Below, piece by piece: positions 27,801 through 35,657 of a stretch of DNA of 64,000 nt. This DNA is from an uncultured Chryseobacterium sp. GTDB lineage: Bacteria; Bacteroidota; Bacteroidia; Flavobacteriales; Weeksellaceae. A program made the translations under genes and the position numbers. The notes beneath the pieces were generated by a model. The model ran no database searches and was not told where the DNA came from. It was given only the letters and a program-made list of their open reading frames with translations. The number at the start of each line of letters is the position of its first letter. The stretch's first letter is position 1. The stretch spans positions 1 to 64,000 of the forward strand of contig CAJYXJ010000049.1 in NCBI GenBank assembly GCA_913778085.1, written 5' to 3'.

Positions 27801-29896
27801 ATTTTTACCGTAGGATTTTTCTCATTGTAAACCCCGGAAGCCGTTAAAAATAAATTGGCATTCGGATCTTTTGAATTTAAAATAACGTCATATACGCCTC
27901 GTCTTATTTTCCCGGTCAGGTTCATATTCTGATAACGGTATCCTTTATATACGGCGGACGCAACATTTCCTCTCAGGTCGGCGTTTGCATTTTTGAAATC
28001 GAAACTTTCTCCCTTCGCATAAATCTGGGCAGAAATAGGCCCGATATCTTTATTCTGGATAATTTTTCCGATCTGTAATCCCTGAAGATTGGCTTTTACC
28101 GTATATAGTTCCCTGTTTTTTCTGCGTATATCCAGGTTGGCATCTACAGAGGCATTTCCAAGGGTAGAGTAGAGGTTCAGATTGGCGTTAACCACTTTCG
28201 TCGTTCCTTTTGCAGTTCCTTTAATACTCATCTGCGAAGGCAGGGAAATATTGGATGGAATGGTGTTTTTAGGAACGAGGTTAAAGATCGTCCTGGCGGA
28301 GGAAGACAATTCTGCAATCCTTAGATCATAGTAGAGATTGTTGGGATTCATGGCATTTCTTACCCTTCCTGAAGCCGCAACCCTTAACTGATCCAATCCG
28401 GAAACTTTAAGCTTATTGATCAGCAGGTCATTTACGCTTCCTTTTACATTCGCATCTACATTAACGATGGCATTCGGATATCTATTAAATGGAGCGGTAT
28501 TTCTCAATGTCGGAACAAGGTTCAGGATATCGGAAAACCCGATTTTTGAATCTTCGATATTGGCAGAAACCTGTACGGCACCTAAGTTGGAGCCCAGCTG
28601 TTCGATGGAATTGTAATTTAGTATCACCTCATCACGCAAAACGGTTTTTGGGGTTTGAAGATAAAGGTCTTTCAAATAGGCTTCTTTCTGATTGTACACA
28701 AAATCCGTATTGAATTTCTGGATATCCAGACCTCTGGATTCCTGGATTTCCGCTGAATTGACGCTTCCGGCAAAGGTATTGTTCTGCATTTTGAAATCCT
28801 CCACTTCTAGATTCAGCTTTGAAAAATTCAGGTGGTTGAAATCCATTCCCTGTCGTATCGGGGCAATAGCGGTATTGTTATAGGCTACTTTCACATCATT
28901 CAGTACAAGTTTTCCAAGCAGTAAGGCCAAAGCTTTCTGCTGGTCTGCAGTTTTTGAAGTTTCAGGCTCTTTGTTATCTTTCGGATTGGCATTTTTAGCA
29001 GGAAGATATAAGTTAGCATTGATGTCCGCTCCTGAAAGAATAACATTACCGATATCATAAGCATTGTTCTGAAGATCGAGTTTATTCACTTTCGTACTTA
29101 GCTCCTTGAATAAGACCTTTGCGAAAGTTTTGGTGTTGTCGTCGCCGTAGTCGATATTGAAGTTGGTTAATTTAATTCCTCTCAGGCCAAGCTGCATCGG
29201 CTTTTTATTGTTCAGGGAATCCACTTTCTTTTCAACTTTATCGGAAACCTCTTCGATGAGGTCCTGTTTCAGCTTCAGCTTTAATCCGTCAAGATTGATA
29301 TCGTTGACGGCATATTTATTATTCTGAAGGTCAAAAGTTCGTACGCGGGTATCAAAGGATTTGAAATAAACCTGAATGTCGTTCCGCGACTGCTGATCGT
29401 TGAAGGTCACTCCGATATCTTTTAATTTGATTTTATCCAGAGAAATAATGAAAGGTTTTGAAGGGCTCTCCTCTTTGTCGGTAGTGGCAAAAGCATCAAG
29501 AATATAATCAAAATTAAAAGTGCCGTCAGGTTTTCTTACCACATTGGCTCGAGCACCTTCCAGATCTACCGAAGTAATATCTGCCGTGGAACTCATGAGC
29601 TTCATCATATTCAGGCCCACATCCAGTTTTCTTACGGCTAAAAGAGTATCGATATTCTGACCTTTCAGATAGAGATTTTCCATGATAAGGCTGTTGGGAA
29701 ATCCGATGTAGACTCTCTCCAGGCTCACCTTGGTTTTGATTTTTTTCTCGAGATAAACCACCAGTTTGTCTTTAACAAAATTCTGAACGGCCGGAAGTCT
29801 TAAGCTGAGGATCAGTAATGTAAAAAATACCAATATGGATATAATGGTAATGGCAAAACGCTTTAAGAGTTTTCGGGTGTTGATTTTCAGTTTCAA
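24860..29896 (-). CDS. tamB: Translocation and assembly module protein TamB
   Basis: A 1678-residue AsmA-like bridge protein with one N-terminal membrane anchor (about residues 8-30). A very long periplasmic region rich in beta repeats follows, and the C-terminal DUF490/TamB domain begins near residue 1250 (LTGGIDPSGKTTLVGVYEVE). It would span the periplasm and connect to TamL. No good ATG exists near the anchor, and the first in-frame TTG (29917) forms part of the TATATTTG promoter box. The TTG at 29896 (reading KLKINTRKLLKRF after the start) is therefore preferred. It is the first gene of the tamB-tamL-yihY operon. A repetitive beta-rich architecture is expected for this family. Confidence 0.88.
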   Translation of the reverse strand: MKLKINTRKLLKRFAITIISILVFFTLLILSLRLPAVQNFVKDKLVVYLEKKIKTKVSLERVYIGFPNSLIMENLYLKGQNIDTLLAVRKLDVGLNMMKLMSSTADITSVDLEGARANVVRKPDGTFNFDYILDAFATTDKEESPSKPFIISLDKIKLKDIGVTFNDQQSRNDIQVYFKSFDTRVRTFDLQNNKYAVNDINLDGLKLKLKQDLIEEVSDKVEKKVDSLNNKKPMQLGLRGIKLTNFNIDYGDDNTKTFAKVLFKELSTKVNKLDLQNNAYDIGNVILSGADINANLYLPAKNANPKDNKEPETSKTADQQKALALLLGKLVLNDVKVAYNNTAIAPIRQGMDFNHLNFSKLNLEVEDFKMQNNTFAGSVNSAEIQESRGLDIQKFNTDFVYNQKEAYLKDLYLQTPKTVLRDEVILNYNSIEQLGSNLGAVQVSANIEDSKIGFSDILNLVPTLRNTAPFNRYPNAIVNVDANVKGSVNDLLINKLKVSGLDQLRVAASGRVRNAMNPNNLYYDLRIAELSSSARTIFNLVPKNTIPSNISLPSQMSIKGTAKGTTKVVNANLNLYSTLGNASVDANLDIRRKNRELYTVKANLQGLQIGKIIQNKDIGPISAQIYAKGESFDFKNANADLRGNVASAVYKGYRYQNMNLTGKIRRGVYDVILNSKDPNANLFLTASGVYNEKNPTVKINGNINKLDLNKLGFYKDPMILAGKIDGDFKNLDPDHLNGYLNLKDFAFSDTKEIYPIQEVNLRASSTNDSTNIVLNSQIADVELRGKYKLTQIFGALSNTVNQYYQFQKPGKMQKIQGGQFFTFNAKIKNDDLIRKFVPELKSFETINLNGNYDADSQKIEIDGQIPQVLYGENSIENATIKVTNQNQALQYNLYVGGLKSSSFALNKIGIAGDVANNIINYNITTKDDKEATQFLIAGNAKSMNDITEISLNPNGLKLNYTDWTVAENNRIQIGKNGILADNFRLSNAGSEISLQSESQTANAPLNVSLKDFKIETITELIKKDTVLARGTINGTAQLRDLTKKMTFTSDLNISDLIVYGNPVGNLAVKVDNNSPNLLNANIALSGNNNDVKILGDYNISTSTFDMNMAINQLQMKSIQGFSMNAITNTEGYISGNLKITGTAAKPNILGKVKFNDAGLEIAKTGSDFRKLNDEIDFTSRGIEFNDFKINDKDGNSLNIDGQVLTQTYRDFAFNLDLNAKDFKVVNSEKSNEALMYGVLSIDAGLRVRGNLDLPKVDGRLSVTDDTDFTFVLPQSSPTLQEREGIVEFIDQDQIVLNKTIKADSISSQTRMKGMDVNVNIELSKEAKLSLLIDKANGDFVKLQGEAELTGGIDPSGKTTLVGVYEVESGSYEMTVSVLKRKFDIQKGSTITWTGEPTTANLDITAVYKTETAPIDLVEQQISGEAASTLNQFKQKIPFNTLLIMKGELLKPVITFDITTDKKNNAVSSNVTDIVDQKLSQLRTQESEMNKQVFALLLLNRFIGENPFQSGAGTSGEILARQSVSKILSQQLNNLASDLIKGVDLNFDLESSEDYSTGNKNTRTDLNVGLSKKLLNDRLKVSVGSNFALEGDARQNENMTNIAGDVTVDYSLSRDGRYMLRAYRKNEYQVALQGQIVETGVGFIITLDYDKFREIFQRSKNNRQKEQKKNKQNQVVEFK

Positions 29897-29914
29897 AGTG
29901 TGATTGGGTTTAAA

Positions 29915-29922
29915 CAAATATA
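29915..29922 (-). promoter_or_regulatory. -7 element of the tamB operon promoter
   Basis: TATATTTG on the minus strand. Transcription would begin roughly at 29905-29910, so the coding start must be downstream, which favours TTG 29896 over TTG 29917. Confidence 0.55.
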
Positions 29923-29982
29923 ATGATACTTTCTGTACTTTTAAATGTTATGGTACCCATTTTGGAATACAAAAATCCTGCC

Positions 29983-30049
29983 TTGACTGCCTGCTAATGG
30001 AATTTAGTTTAGTTAATTGTCAAGTGAATCAGTTGATGGAGGCAGTCAA
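29983..30049. repeat. Widely spaced perfect inverted repeat
   Basis: TTGACTGCCT (29983-29992) and AGGCAGTCAA (30040-30049), 10-base perfect complements 47 bases apart, in the 260-base spacer between tamB and ccoP. It could be a long-loop hairpin or the remains of a small mobile element. Confidence 0.55.
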
Positions 30050-30072
30050 AAGCATGGATTTGGTTTAAAAAA

Positions 30073-30144
30073 GCCCTCTTTTTTAATCATTTTTCTGTTG
30101 AAAAGGTTTAGTAAATGAAATTAAAGTTAGTTTAAAAAGAGGGC
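30073..30144 (-). terminator. Long-loop terminator of the cbb3 oxidase operon
   Basis: GCCCTCTTTTT (30073-30083) and AAAAAGAGGGC (30134-30144) are complementary, with a 50-base intervening loop. On the minus strand the stem is followed by six T's. It starts 33 bases after the ccoP stop. Confidence 0.6.
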
Positions 30145-30177
30145 ATGGCATGGTTTATATGCTGAGATAAAAATGTT

Positions 30178-31065
30178 TTAATCGTTTCCGTTTTCCCACT
30201 TTACTTCCGTTCCCTGAGGAGCAGCACCGCCTTGTGCTACCGTAACCGTAGGGGTTTCCTGGTTGATGTGGTAAATATAAGCGGCAATCTTTTCGGCATC
30301 TCTTCCGGTAATGGTTCCTTCTTTAATCAGAGGGCGCATCGTAGGGTTATTGGGTGAACCGTTTTCCAGCATCCAGATCACATTTTTAAACAGGCTTTTC
30401 TGTTTTACGTTGATCCAATGGGTATCGGTTAAATTCGGGCCGATCCCGCCTTTCCCGTTTTCACCGTGGCAGGTGACGCAGTTGGTTTTGAACAATTCCT
30501 GGCCTTCCGCGATGTTGTCGGCGCTGTATTTTGCGTTTTCCAAAGTTACCTGCGGCGCTGTCTTTTCAAATTCTGCGATGGAAGCCAGCATTATTTTGGT
30601 ATCGCTGTTAAGTTCAGCTTCCGGATGGGCATAATCGGTAAAGGCAAAAGCCGTAAGATACACCGCGCAGAAGATACAGCCGAAGTAAAACAGGCCGATC
30701 CACCATTTGGGAAGCGAATTGTCGAGCTCCGTAATCCCGTCGAAACCGTGATCAATAAGGATATCTTTCTCTTCGGTGGCCGACTGCTTTTTGAATGCGG
30801 AATTCCAAAGTTTCTGAAAGTAGGGTGTGTTCTTATTTTTGATGAATACTGCTTTTTCTTCGTCCGACAGTTTTTTAAAGTTCTCATTCTCGATCAGATC
30901 CCCGATGGAATTCATAATAAGAAGAAGGATAATCGCTACCAGCATCAGTCCCCAGAAAAAAGGTGAAGATAAATATCCCGAACCGGGGGCGAACATTTCA
31001 AAAGCCATGATCGTCAGACCTACCGTAACGAGGATATAGATGGAGATGGGTGTTCTTGTTTTCAT
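30178..31065 (-). CDS. ccoP: cbb3-type cytochrome c oxidase subunit III (CcoP-like, mono-haem)
   Basis: A 295-residue membrane-anchored cytochrome c that passes electrons to the CcoNO core. There are two N-terminal membrane spans (about residues 8-50), another at about 121-142 preceded by the FixP-type segment DGITELDNSLPKWW, and one periplasmic cytochrome c domain with C196-V-T-C199-H200 and a likely axial methionine in NPTMRPL (M243). Canonical CcoP has two haem-c sites; only one CxxCH is present here, so this is a shortened form. The gene begins 16 bases after the ccoNO stop, with no ccoQ between, and ends near a long-loop terminator. Confidence 0.9.
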   Translation of the reverse strand: MKTRTPISIYILVTVGLTIMAFEMFAPGSGYLSSPFFWGLMLVAIILLLIMNSIGDLIENENFKKLSDEEKAVFIKNKNTPYFQKLWNSAFKKQSATEEKDILIDHGFDGITELDNSLPKWWIGLFYFGCIFCAVYLTAFAFTDYAHPEAELNSDTKIMLASIAEFEKTAPQVTLENAKYSADNIAEGQELFKTNCVTCHGENGKGGIGPNLTDTHWINVKQKSLFKNVIWMLENGSPNNPTMRPLIKEGTITGRDAEKIAAYIYHINQETPTVTVAQGGAAPQGTEVKWENGND

Positions 31066-31081
31066 GTTGATTCATTTAAAG

Positions 31082-33361
31082 TTATTCGGCACTGGCGGTT
31101 TGGATCTGGGTGGTTTTGATGTCGGTTCCCAGCCTTTGCAGGTAAGCAATCATCGCTACGATTTCTCTTTTTTCCAGCGGGACAAAAGAAGATCCTTTAG
31201 CCGTTTTATCCTTTTCAATCTGGTCTTTCACATCTTTCGCTTCGGAATAAATTCTTTTTACGATCCCACTGGCCTGGTTGTCTGCCCATTGGTTGGCGGA
31301 ATCGATTTCCGCTTTCGTATAAGGAACATCGAAGTAATTTTTCATCAGCTTCATTTTGTTTACCGTCTGGGTTCTGTCCAGCGTATTGCTGATCAGCCAT
31401 GGGAACCGCGGCATAATAGAACCTGCTGAGGTAATTCTCGGGTTATACATATGTTTGAAGTGCCAGGAATCCGGATTTCTTCCGCCTTCCCGCTGCAGGT
31501 CCGGGCCGGTTCTTTTGGAACCCCAGAGGAAAGGCCGGTCGTAAACAAACTCTCCCGCTTTGGAATATTGCCCGTTTTTCCCTTCAAACCTTACGATTTC
31601 ATCACGGAACGGGCGGATCATCTGCGAGTGGCAGGCGTTACAGCCTTCCCGGATGTACAGGTCTCTTCCTTCCAGTTCCAGCGGTGAATATGGTTTTACT
31701 GCTGTAATTGTCGGAACACTTTGTTTTAAAGTAAGGGTTGGAATAATCTCTACCAGACCTCCGATCGCTACGGTAATAAAAGCAAGGATGGCCATGATTC
31801 TCGGGGTTCTTTCGATCCACAAGTGAAGCCCTTCGCCTTCTTTTCTTCTGGAACCGATTTTCGCCAGTGCAGGAGCTTCTGCCGGTACGTCTTTCTGGAA
31901 TGAACCTGCTTTAACAGTTTTAATCACATTCACCACCATTAAAATGGCACCTGAAAGATAGAAAAAGCCTCCCAAGAACCGCATTTTGTAGTACGGGATG
32001 ATCGCGGTCACGGTATCCAGCCAGTTTTTCCAAACCAGGGTTCCGTCCGGGTTGAACTGCTTCCACATCAGCCCCTGGGTAAATCCTGAAATGTACATCG
32101 GTACGGCATAGAAGATAATTCCTAGCGTTCCCAGCCAGAAGTGCCAGTTGGCTAATTTTTTAGACCAGATCTCCGTTCTCCACATCACCGGAATCAGGTA
32201 GTAAACGATACCGAAGGCCATAAACCCGTTCCATCCCAGGGCACCGATGTGCACGTGGCCGATCACCCAGTCGGTGTAATGTCCGATTTTATTCAGAGAT
32301 TTAGTCGCTAAAAGAGGTCCTTCAAAAGTGGCCATTCCGTAACAGGTAACGGCTACAACGAAGAATTTCAGGATCGGGTTTTCCCGTACTTTATCCCAGG
32401 CTCCTCTCAAGGTCAGAAGCCCGTTCAGCATTCCGCCCCATGACGGCGCGATCAGCATAATAGAAAATCCGGTTCCTACCGCCTGGGCCCAGGCCGGAAG
32501 TGCGGTATATTGTAGATGGTGCGGTCCTGCCCAAAGGTAAACGAAGATCAGCGACCAGAAGTGGATGATGGATAATTTATAAGAGAATACAGGTCGGTCG
32601 GCGGCTTTCGGTAAGAAATAATACATCAGGCCGAGAACAGGCGTCGTCAGTACAAAAGCTACCGCATTATGGCCGTACCACCACTGCACCAAAGCATCTT
32701 TTGCCCCTGCATAAATGGAATAGGATTTCCAGGTGGTGAAAGATAATGGAACTTCCAGGTTATTAAAGATATGAAGCATCGCTACAGCCAGCCAGGTTCC
32801 CATGTAGAACCAGATGGCGACATACAGATGACGCACCCTTCTTTTCGCAATTGTCCCGAACATATTGATCCCGAAGATCACCCAAGAAACGGTAATTAAA
32901 ATATCGATCGGCCATTCGTGTTCCGCATATTCTTTGGAAGTGTTGATTCCCATTAAAAAAGTAATCACTACGGAAACAATCATAATCTGCCAGGTCCAGA
33001 AGTGGATCCAGGATAGCGTATCGCTGTACATTCTGGTTTTCAGCAGCCGCTGCATGCTGTAATAAGCACCGCAGAAAAACGAGTTGCAGACAAAGGCGAA
33101 GATCACGGCACTGGTGTGCAGCATCCTGATTCTCCCGAAGCCCATGGCGCCCTGCGTATTGATCAGTCCCTGGATATTTCCGGAGGTTAAACTTTTAATG
33201 GTGGTGTCATCGGTTCCGAACAGAAATTCCGGAAGCTCTGGGTAAAAAAGCATCAGGGCAGCGGTAAGCCCAAGTAAAAATCCTACCAGGCCGAATGCAA
33301 TGGTTGCATAGAGGAATGCTCTGACAATATTATTGTCATACTTAAATTGTTGCGTCTCCAT
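31082..33361 (-). CDS. ccoNO: Fused cbb3-type cytochrome c oxidase subunits I and II (CcoN-CcoO)
   Basis: A 759-residue protein joining the catalytic CcoN subunit (about residues 1-480, twelve or so membrane spans with haem/copper histidines such as those in WWYGHNAVAF, GPHHLQY and GHVHIGALG) to the CcoO cytochrome c subunit. The CcoO haem site is C574-N-A-C577-H578 in REGCNACHSQMIRPF. The oxidase reduces oxygen to water with high affinity and pumps protons. The reading frame is continuous, so this is a real fusion, a form known in Bacteroidota. Only ccoP follows; assembly genes (ccoG, ccoI, ccoS) are not within the window. The 183-base divergent spacer to the XRE gene holds no clear FNR-type site. 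Confidence 0.95.
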   Translation of the reverse strand: METQQFKYDNNIVRAFLYATIAFGLVGFLLGLTAALMLFYPELPEFLFGTDDTTIKSLTSGNIQGLINTQGAMGFGRIRMLHTSAVIFAFVCNSFFCGAYYSMQRLLKTRMYSDTLSWIHFWTWQIMIVSVVITFLMGINTSKEYAEHEWPIDILITVSWVIFGINMFGTIAKRRVRHLYVAIWFYMGTWLAVAMLHIFNNLEVPLSFTTWKSYSIYAGAKDALVQWWYGHNAVAFVLTTPVLGLMYYFLPKAADRPVFSYKLSIIHFWSLIFVYLWAGPHHLQYTALPAWAQAVGTGFSIMLIAPSWGGMLNGLLTLRGAWDKVRENPILKFFVVAVTCYGMATFEGPLLATKSLNKIGHYTDWVIGHVHIGALGWNGFMAFGIVYYLIPVMWRTEIWSKKLANWHFWLGTLGIIFYAVPMYISGFTQGLMWKQFNPDGTLVWKNWLDTVTAIIPYYKMRFLGGFFYLSGAILMVVNVIKTVKAGSFQKDVPAEAPALAKIGSRRKEGEGLHLWIERTPRIMAILAFITVAIGGLVEIIPTLTLKQSVPTITAVKPYSPLELEGRDLYIREGCNACHSQMIRPFRDEIVRFEGKNGQYSKAGEFVYDRPFLWGSKRTGPDLQREGGRNPDSWHFKHMYNPRITSAGSIMPRFPWLISNTLDRTQTVNKMKLMKNYFDVPYTKAEIDSANQWADNQASGIVKRIYSEAKDVKDQIEKDKTAKGSSFVPLEKREIVAMIAYLQRLGTDIKTTQIQTASAE

Positions 33362-33489
33362 AATTCCTATGTATTGTACTGAGGTGATATTTCTCTCCGA
33401 AAGCAGAAATTTTATGATAAATTTTTAATCTAAATTGCCAGAAAAGTAAATATCATGCAGTGTCGTAATGTTTTGACAAAGGTATTTAC

Positions 33490-33497
33490 TAACTTTG
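33490..33497 (+). promoter_or_regulatory. -7 element of the XRE regulator promoter
   Basis: TAACTTTG matches TAnnTTTG and lies 47 bases before the ATG at 33545. A TTTTG at 33471-33475 is too close (14 bases) to be an ordinary -33 element. Confidence 0.5.
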
Positions 33498-33544
33498 TGG
33501 AAGTCTAATAGATATCCTTCTAAAATATACCGAAAACTACTAAA

Positions 33545-33844
33545 ATGAAAGAGCTGAATATATGCGGACAGAACATCAGGAAAATCCGGCGGAGCAGGGA
33601 TCTCACGCAGGAATACATGGCTTTCGAGATGGGCATTTCCCAGAAGGCCTATTCGGATATTGAGAATTCCAAAGTAAAGATCAACCTGGAGATCCTGACT
33701 AAGATTTCTGATATTTTACAGATCAAACCTTCTGATATCTGCAGCATCTCCCACAAATGCGGCAATGATTTTGAAGACAAGTACCACGATCTGGTGGCAT
33801 ATATGAAGAAGAATGGGATTGAGGTTCCGAAGGAGCTGTTGTAA
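33545..33844 (+). CDS. XRE family helix-turn-helix regulator
   Basis: A 99-residue DNA-binding protein. The Cro/CI-type HTH covers about residues 8-65: GQNIRKIRRSRDLTQEYMAF forms helices 1-2, MGISQKAYSDIENSKVKINL carries the recognition helix, and ILTKISDILQIKPSDI completes the fold. The C-terminal part (residues 70-99) has two cysteine/histidine residues in ISHKCGND but no recognisable domain. It is divergent from ccoNO with 183 bases between, and could regulate that operon or itself; nothing in the sequence proves it. The SMI1-like gene follows 48 bases later on the same strand. Confidence 0.88.
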   Translation: MKELNICGQNIRKIRRSRDLTQEYMAFEMGISQKAYSDIENSKVKINLEILTKISDILQIKPSDICSISHKCGNDFEDKYHDLVAYMKKNGIEVPKELL

Positions 33845-33892
33845 TTTAAATATTATAGCAGAATTTAAATTATTCTGAACAAATCATACAAT

Positions 33893-34384
33893 ATGGAAAT
33901 AAATTACCTGCAGCTTTTTCAGCAAAATCCAAGAAGTGATTTAAATGACTTGAGTAAAGCACCAAATACGGGTATGAACATTCAGCAGATAAAGGAACTG
34001 GAGCAACTTTGGAATAACGGAAATCAGTTTCCAACTGTAGTTAAAGAATTCTTGTCAATCGGGGGAGTTTATAATTGGATATTTGAAGGAGGAGATCAAA
34101 AACGGTTAAGAGCTCTGATAGATAGCTACTGCCAACAGATCAATTATAAGATTACAAGGCCTTTTTTGGCTATAACCACATCATTTTCTGATCCTCAGTT
34201 CTTTATTGTTTTTTTGGATGAAGATCAGACCGATCCTGATATTTATGAACTCAATCTCTATACAGATTCTGAACTTTTTCATTATGAAGTTCCCAGATTA
34301 GAAAATACAAATAATAAACTTTCACAATCTATTAATGGAGCAGTGTATAACTATAGAAATTCTCAATCATTAGGTTTATTATAA
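33893..34384 (+). CDS. SMI1/KNR4-like protein, possible orphan immunity protein
   Basis: A 163-residue protein with a SMI1/KNR4 (SUKH)-like N-terminal pattern: IKELEQLWNNGNQFPTVVKEFLSIGG resembles the usual helix, short loop and YKEFLxxxNG block. In bacteria such proteins often neutralise toxins delivered by contact-dependent systems or the T6SS. No toxin, Rhs or polymorphic toxin gene is next to it, so it would be an orphan. It is AT-rich compared with menE and ccoNO. Upstream, after 48 bases, is the XRE gene. Downstream come a shared terminator and a tRNA gene, a position where acquired genes are common. The SUKH assignment is by eye. Confidence 0.6.
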   Translation: MEINYLQLFQQNPRSDLNDLSKAPNTGMNIQQIKELEQLWNNGNQFPTVVKEFLSIGGVYNWIFEGGDQKRLRALIDSYCQQINYKITRPFLAITTSFSDPQFFIVFLDEDQTDPDIYELNLYTDSELFHYEVPRLENTNNKLSQSINGAVYNYRNSQSLGLL

Positions 34385-34416
34385 AATCTAAATGATAATA
34401 ATCATATATCAAACAA

Positions 34417-34443
34417 AAAAACCACCTTTTGAAGGTGGTTTTT
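34417..34443. terminator. Bidirectional terminator between the SMI1-like gene and tRNA-Gln
   Basis: AAAAACCACCTT-type arm (34417-34428) and AAGGTGGTTTTT-type arm (34432-34443) around TTG; A-run and T-run allow termination in both directions. It ends three bases from the tRNA 3' end. Confidence 0.85.
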
Positions 34444-34445
34444 CG

Positions 34446-34516
34446 TAGACTCACAGGGATTCGAACCCCAGATGACTGAACCAAAATCAGTAGTGTTACC
34501 GCTACACCATGAGTCT
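34446..34516 (-). tRNA. tRNA-Gln, anticodon TTG
   Basis: A 71-base cloverleaf read on the minus strand. Acceptor stem AGACTCA/TGAGTCT with discriminator A, D arm GTGT-AGCGGTA-ACAC, anticodon arm ACTGA-TTTTGGT-TCAGT placing TTG in the anticodon, and a T arm with GTTCGAATC. The 3' CCA is not encoded. Two outermost T-stem pairs are G-T wobbles, an acceptable feature. Confidence 0.96.
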
Positions 34517-34534
34517 CTGTTTGTTTTAGTGGTG

Positions 34535-34564
34535 CAAATTTACAGCTTTTTTCATTACATGCAA
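34535..34564 (-). promoter_or_regulatory. tRNA-Gln promoter (Bacteroidota type)
   Basis: On the minus strand, TTG (34562-34564), a spacer of 19 bases and TAAATTTG (34535-34542) match the -33/-7 consensus exactly; the tRNA begins 18 bases downstream. Confidence 0.85.
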
Positions 34565-34615
34565 GTACTTTTTGAACTTTTTTTTAAATTTACAGTAGTT
34601 TTAGACACGATACTT

Positions 34616-35650
34616 ATGCAGATCGATTTTAATAATCTCAATATGAATCCATTATCTTTCAACTCAGAATTTGAAGCCAAAATCGGGAATTTTTTGGATG
34701 AATGGTTCTCAGATTCGGAGACCGTGAAAGTTCAGACTTCGGGTTCCACAGGAACGCCGAAGATTTTTGAGATCGAGAAAAAGAGAATGGTGAACTCTGC
34801 AGAAATGACATGCAATTTCTTAGGGTTGAAGAAAGGAGATACCGCCCTGATCTGCCTTCCCGTAGAATATATTTCCGGGAAAATGATGGTGGTACGATCG
34901 GTTGTAAGAAAATTAAAACTGATCACTTCCAATCCTTCCGTGAAACCGGTTGAGCATTTGAAAGATAAAATTGATTTCTGTGCGATGACGCCGCTACAGG
35001 TGGAAAACTCCCTAGATACATTATATTTAATTAAAAACCTGATCATTGGCGGAGCAGCCGTTTCCGAAATTCTTAAAGATAAAATCCTTCAGGCTTTGGC
35101 TGCGTCTGATGCATCAACCAGAATATTTGAAACCTACGGAATGTCTGAAACGCTTTCCCATATTGCCTTAAAGCAGATTGCTCCACAGGCAGAGGAATAT
35201 TTCAAAGCTTTTGACAATGTTGAAATTTCCACAGACCAAAGGGGCTGTTTAAAAATATTTGCGCCGAAAATCAACTCAGAAATATTGCAGACCAATGATT
35301 TAGTTGATATTATAAACGGGAATCAGTTCAGGTTTCTGGGAAGAATTGATAACGTAATCAACTCCGGAGGGGCAAAAATTTTTCCTGAACAACTGGAAGC
35401 CCTGGTAAAGAAGGAAATTCCCAATGAAGCAGTCTTCATAGGAGTTGATGATGAAAGTTTGGGGCAGAAATTGATATTGGTGATTGAAGGAAAATCTTCG
35501 GAAGAGCTAAATCAGAAATTATCTGCAGTCAGGTATCAGGAAAAATTCCATAGGCCCAAAGAGATTATCTTTGTGGAAAAAATTCCCAGAACACCCAACG
35601 GAAAAGTGAATAGGATCGAACTGAAAAAAGCTTTATTTCATAAAAATTAA
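34616..35650 (+). CDS. menE: AMP-forming acyl-CoA ligase, probably o-succinylbenzoate--CoA ligase
   Basis: A 344-residue short adenylating enzyme, the size of Bacteroidota MenE proteins, which activates o-succinylbenzoate with CoA in menaquinone synthesis. Motifs in order: the phosphate loop VQTSGSTGTPKIFE, the acceptor motif ETYGMSETLSH, the hinge region GRIDNVINSGGAKIFPEQ, and the C-terminal lysine motif RTPNGKVNRIE. The start is ATG 34616 (MQIDFNNLN); the in-frame upstream ATG at 34472 lies inside the tRNA gene and cannot be used. No other men genes are near. arfB follows after seven bases. Another short acyl-CoA ligase function cannot be excluded. Confidence 0.85.
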   Translation: MQIDFNNLNMNPLSFNSEFEAKIGNFLDEWFSDSETVKVQTSGSTGTPKIFEIEKKRMVNSAEMTCNFLGLKKGDTALICLPVEYISGKMMVVRSVVRKLKLITSNPSVKPVEHLKDKIDFCAMTPLQVENSLDTLYLIKNLIIGGAAVSEILKDKILQALAASDASTRIFETYGMSETLSHIALKQIAPQAEEYFKAFDNVEISTDQRGCLKIFAPKINSEILQTNDLVDIINGNQFRFLGRIDNVINSGGAKIFPEQLEALVKKEIPNEAVFIGVDDESLGQKLILVIEGKSSEELNQKLSAVRYQEKFHRPKEIIFVEKIPRTPNGKVNRIELKKALFHKN

Positions 35651-35657
35651 AATTCCA

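Noticed and set aside
31082-33361. Frameshift or sequencing error joining ccoN and ccoO
   Set aside because: The fused arrangement is known in Bacteroidota, the linker is clean, and both halves are full length.
34472-34615. Extension of the menE reading frame to an ATG at 34472
   Set aside because: This start lies inside the tRNA-Gln gene; the conserved part begins after 34616.
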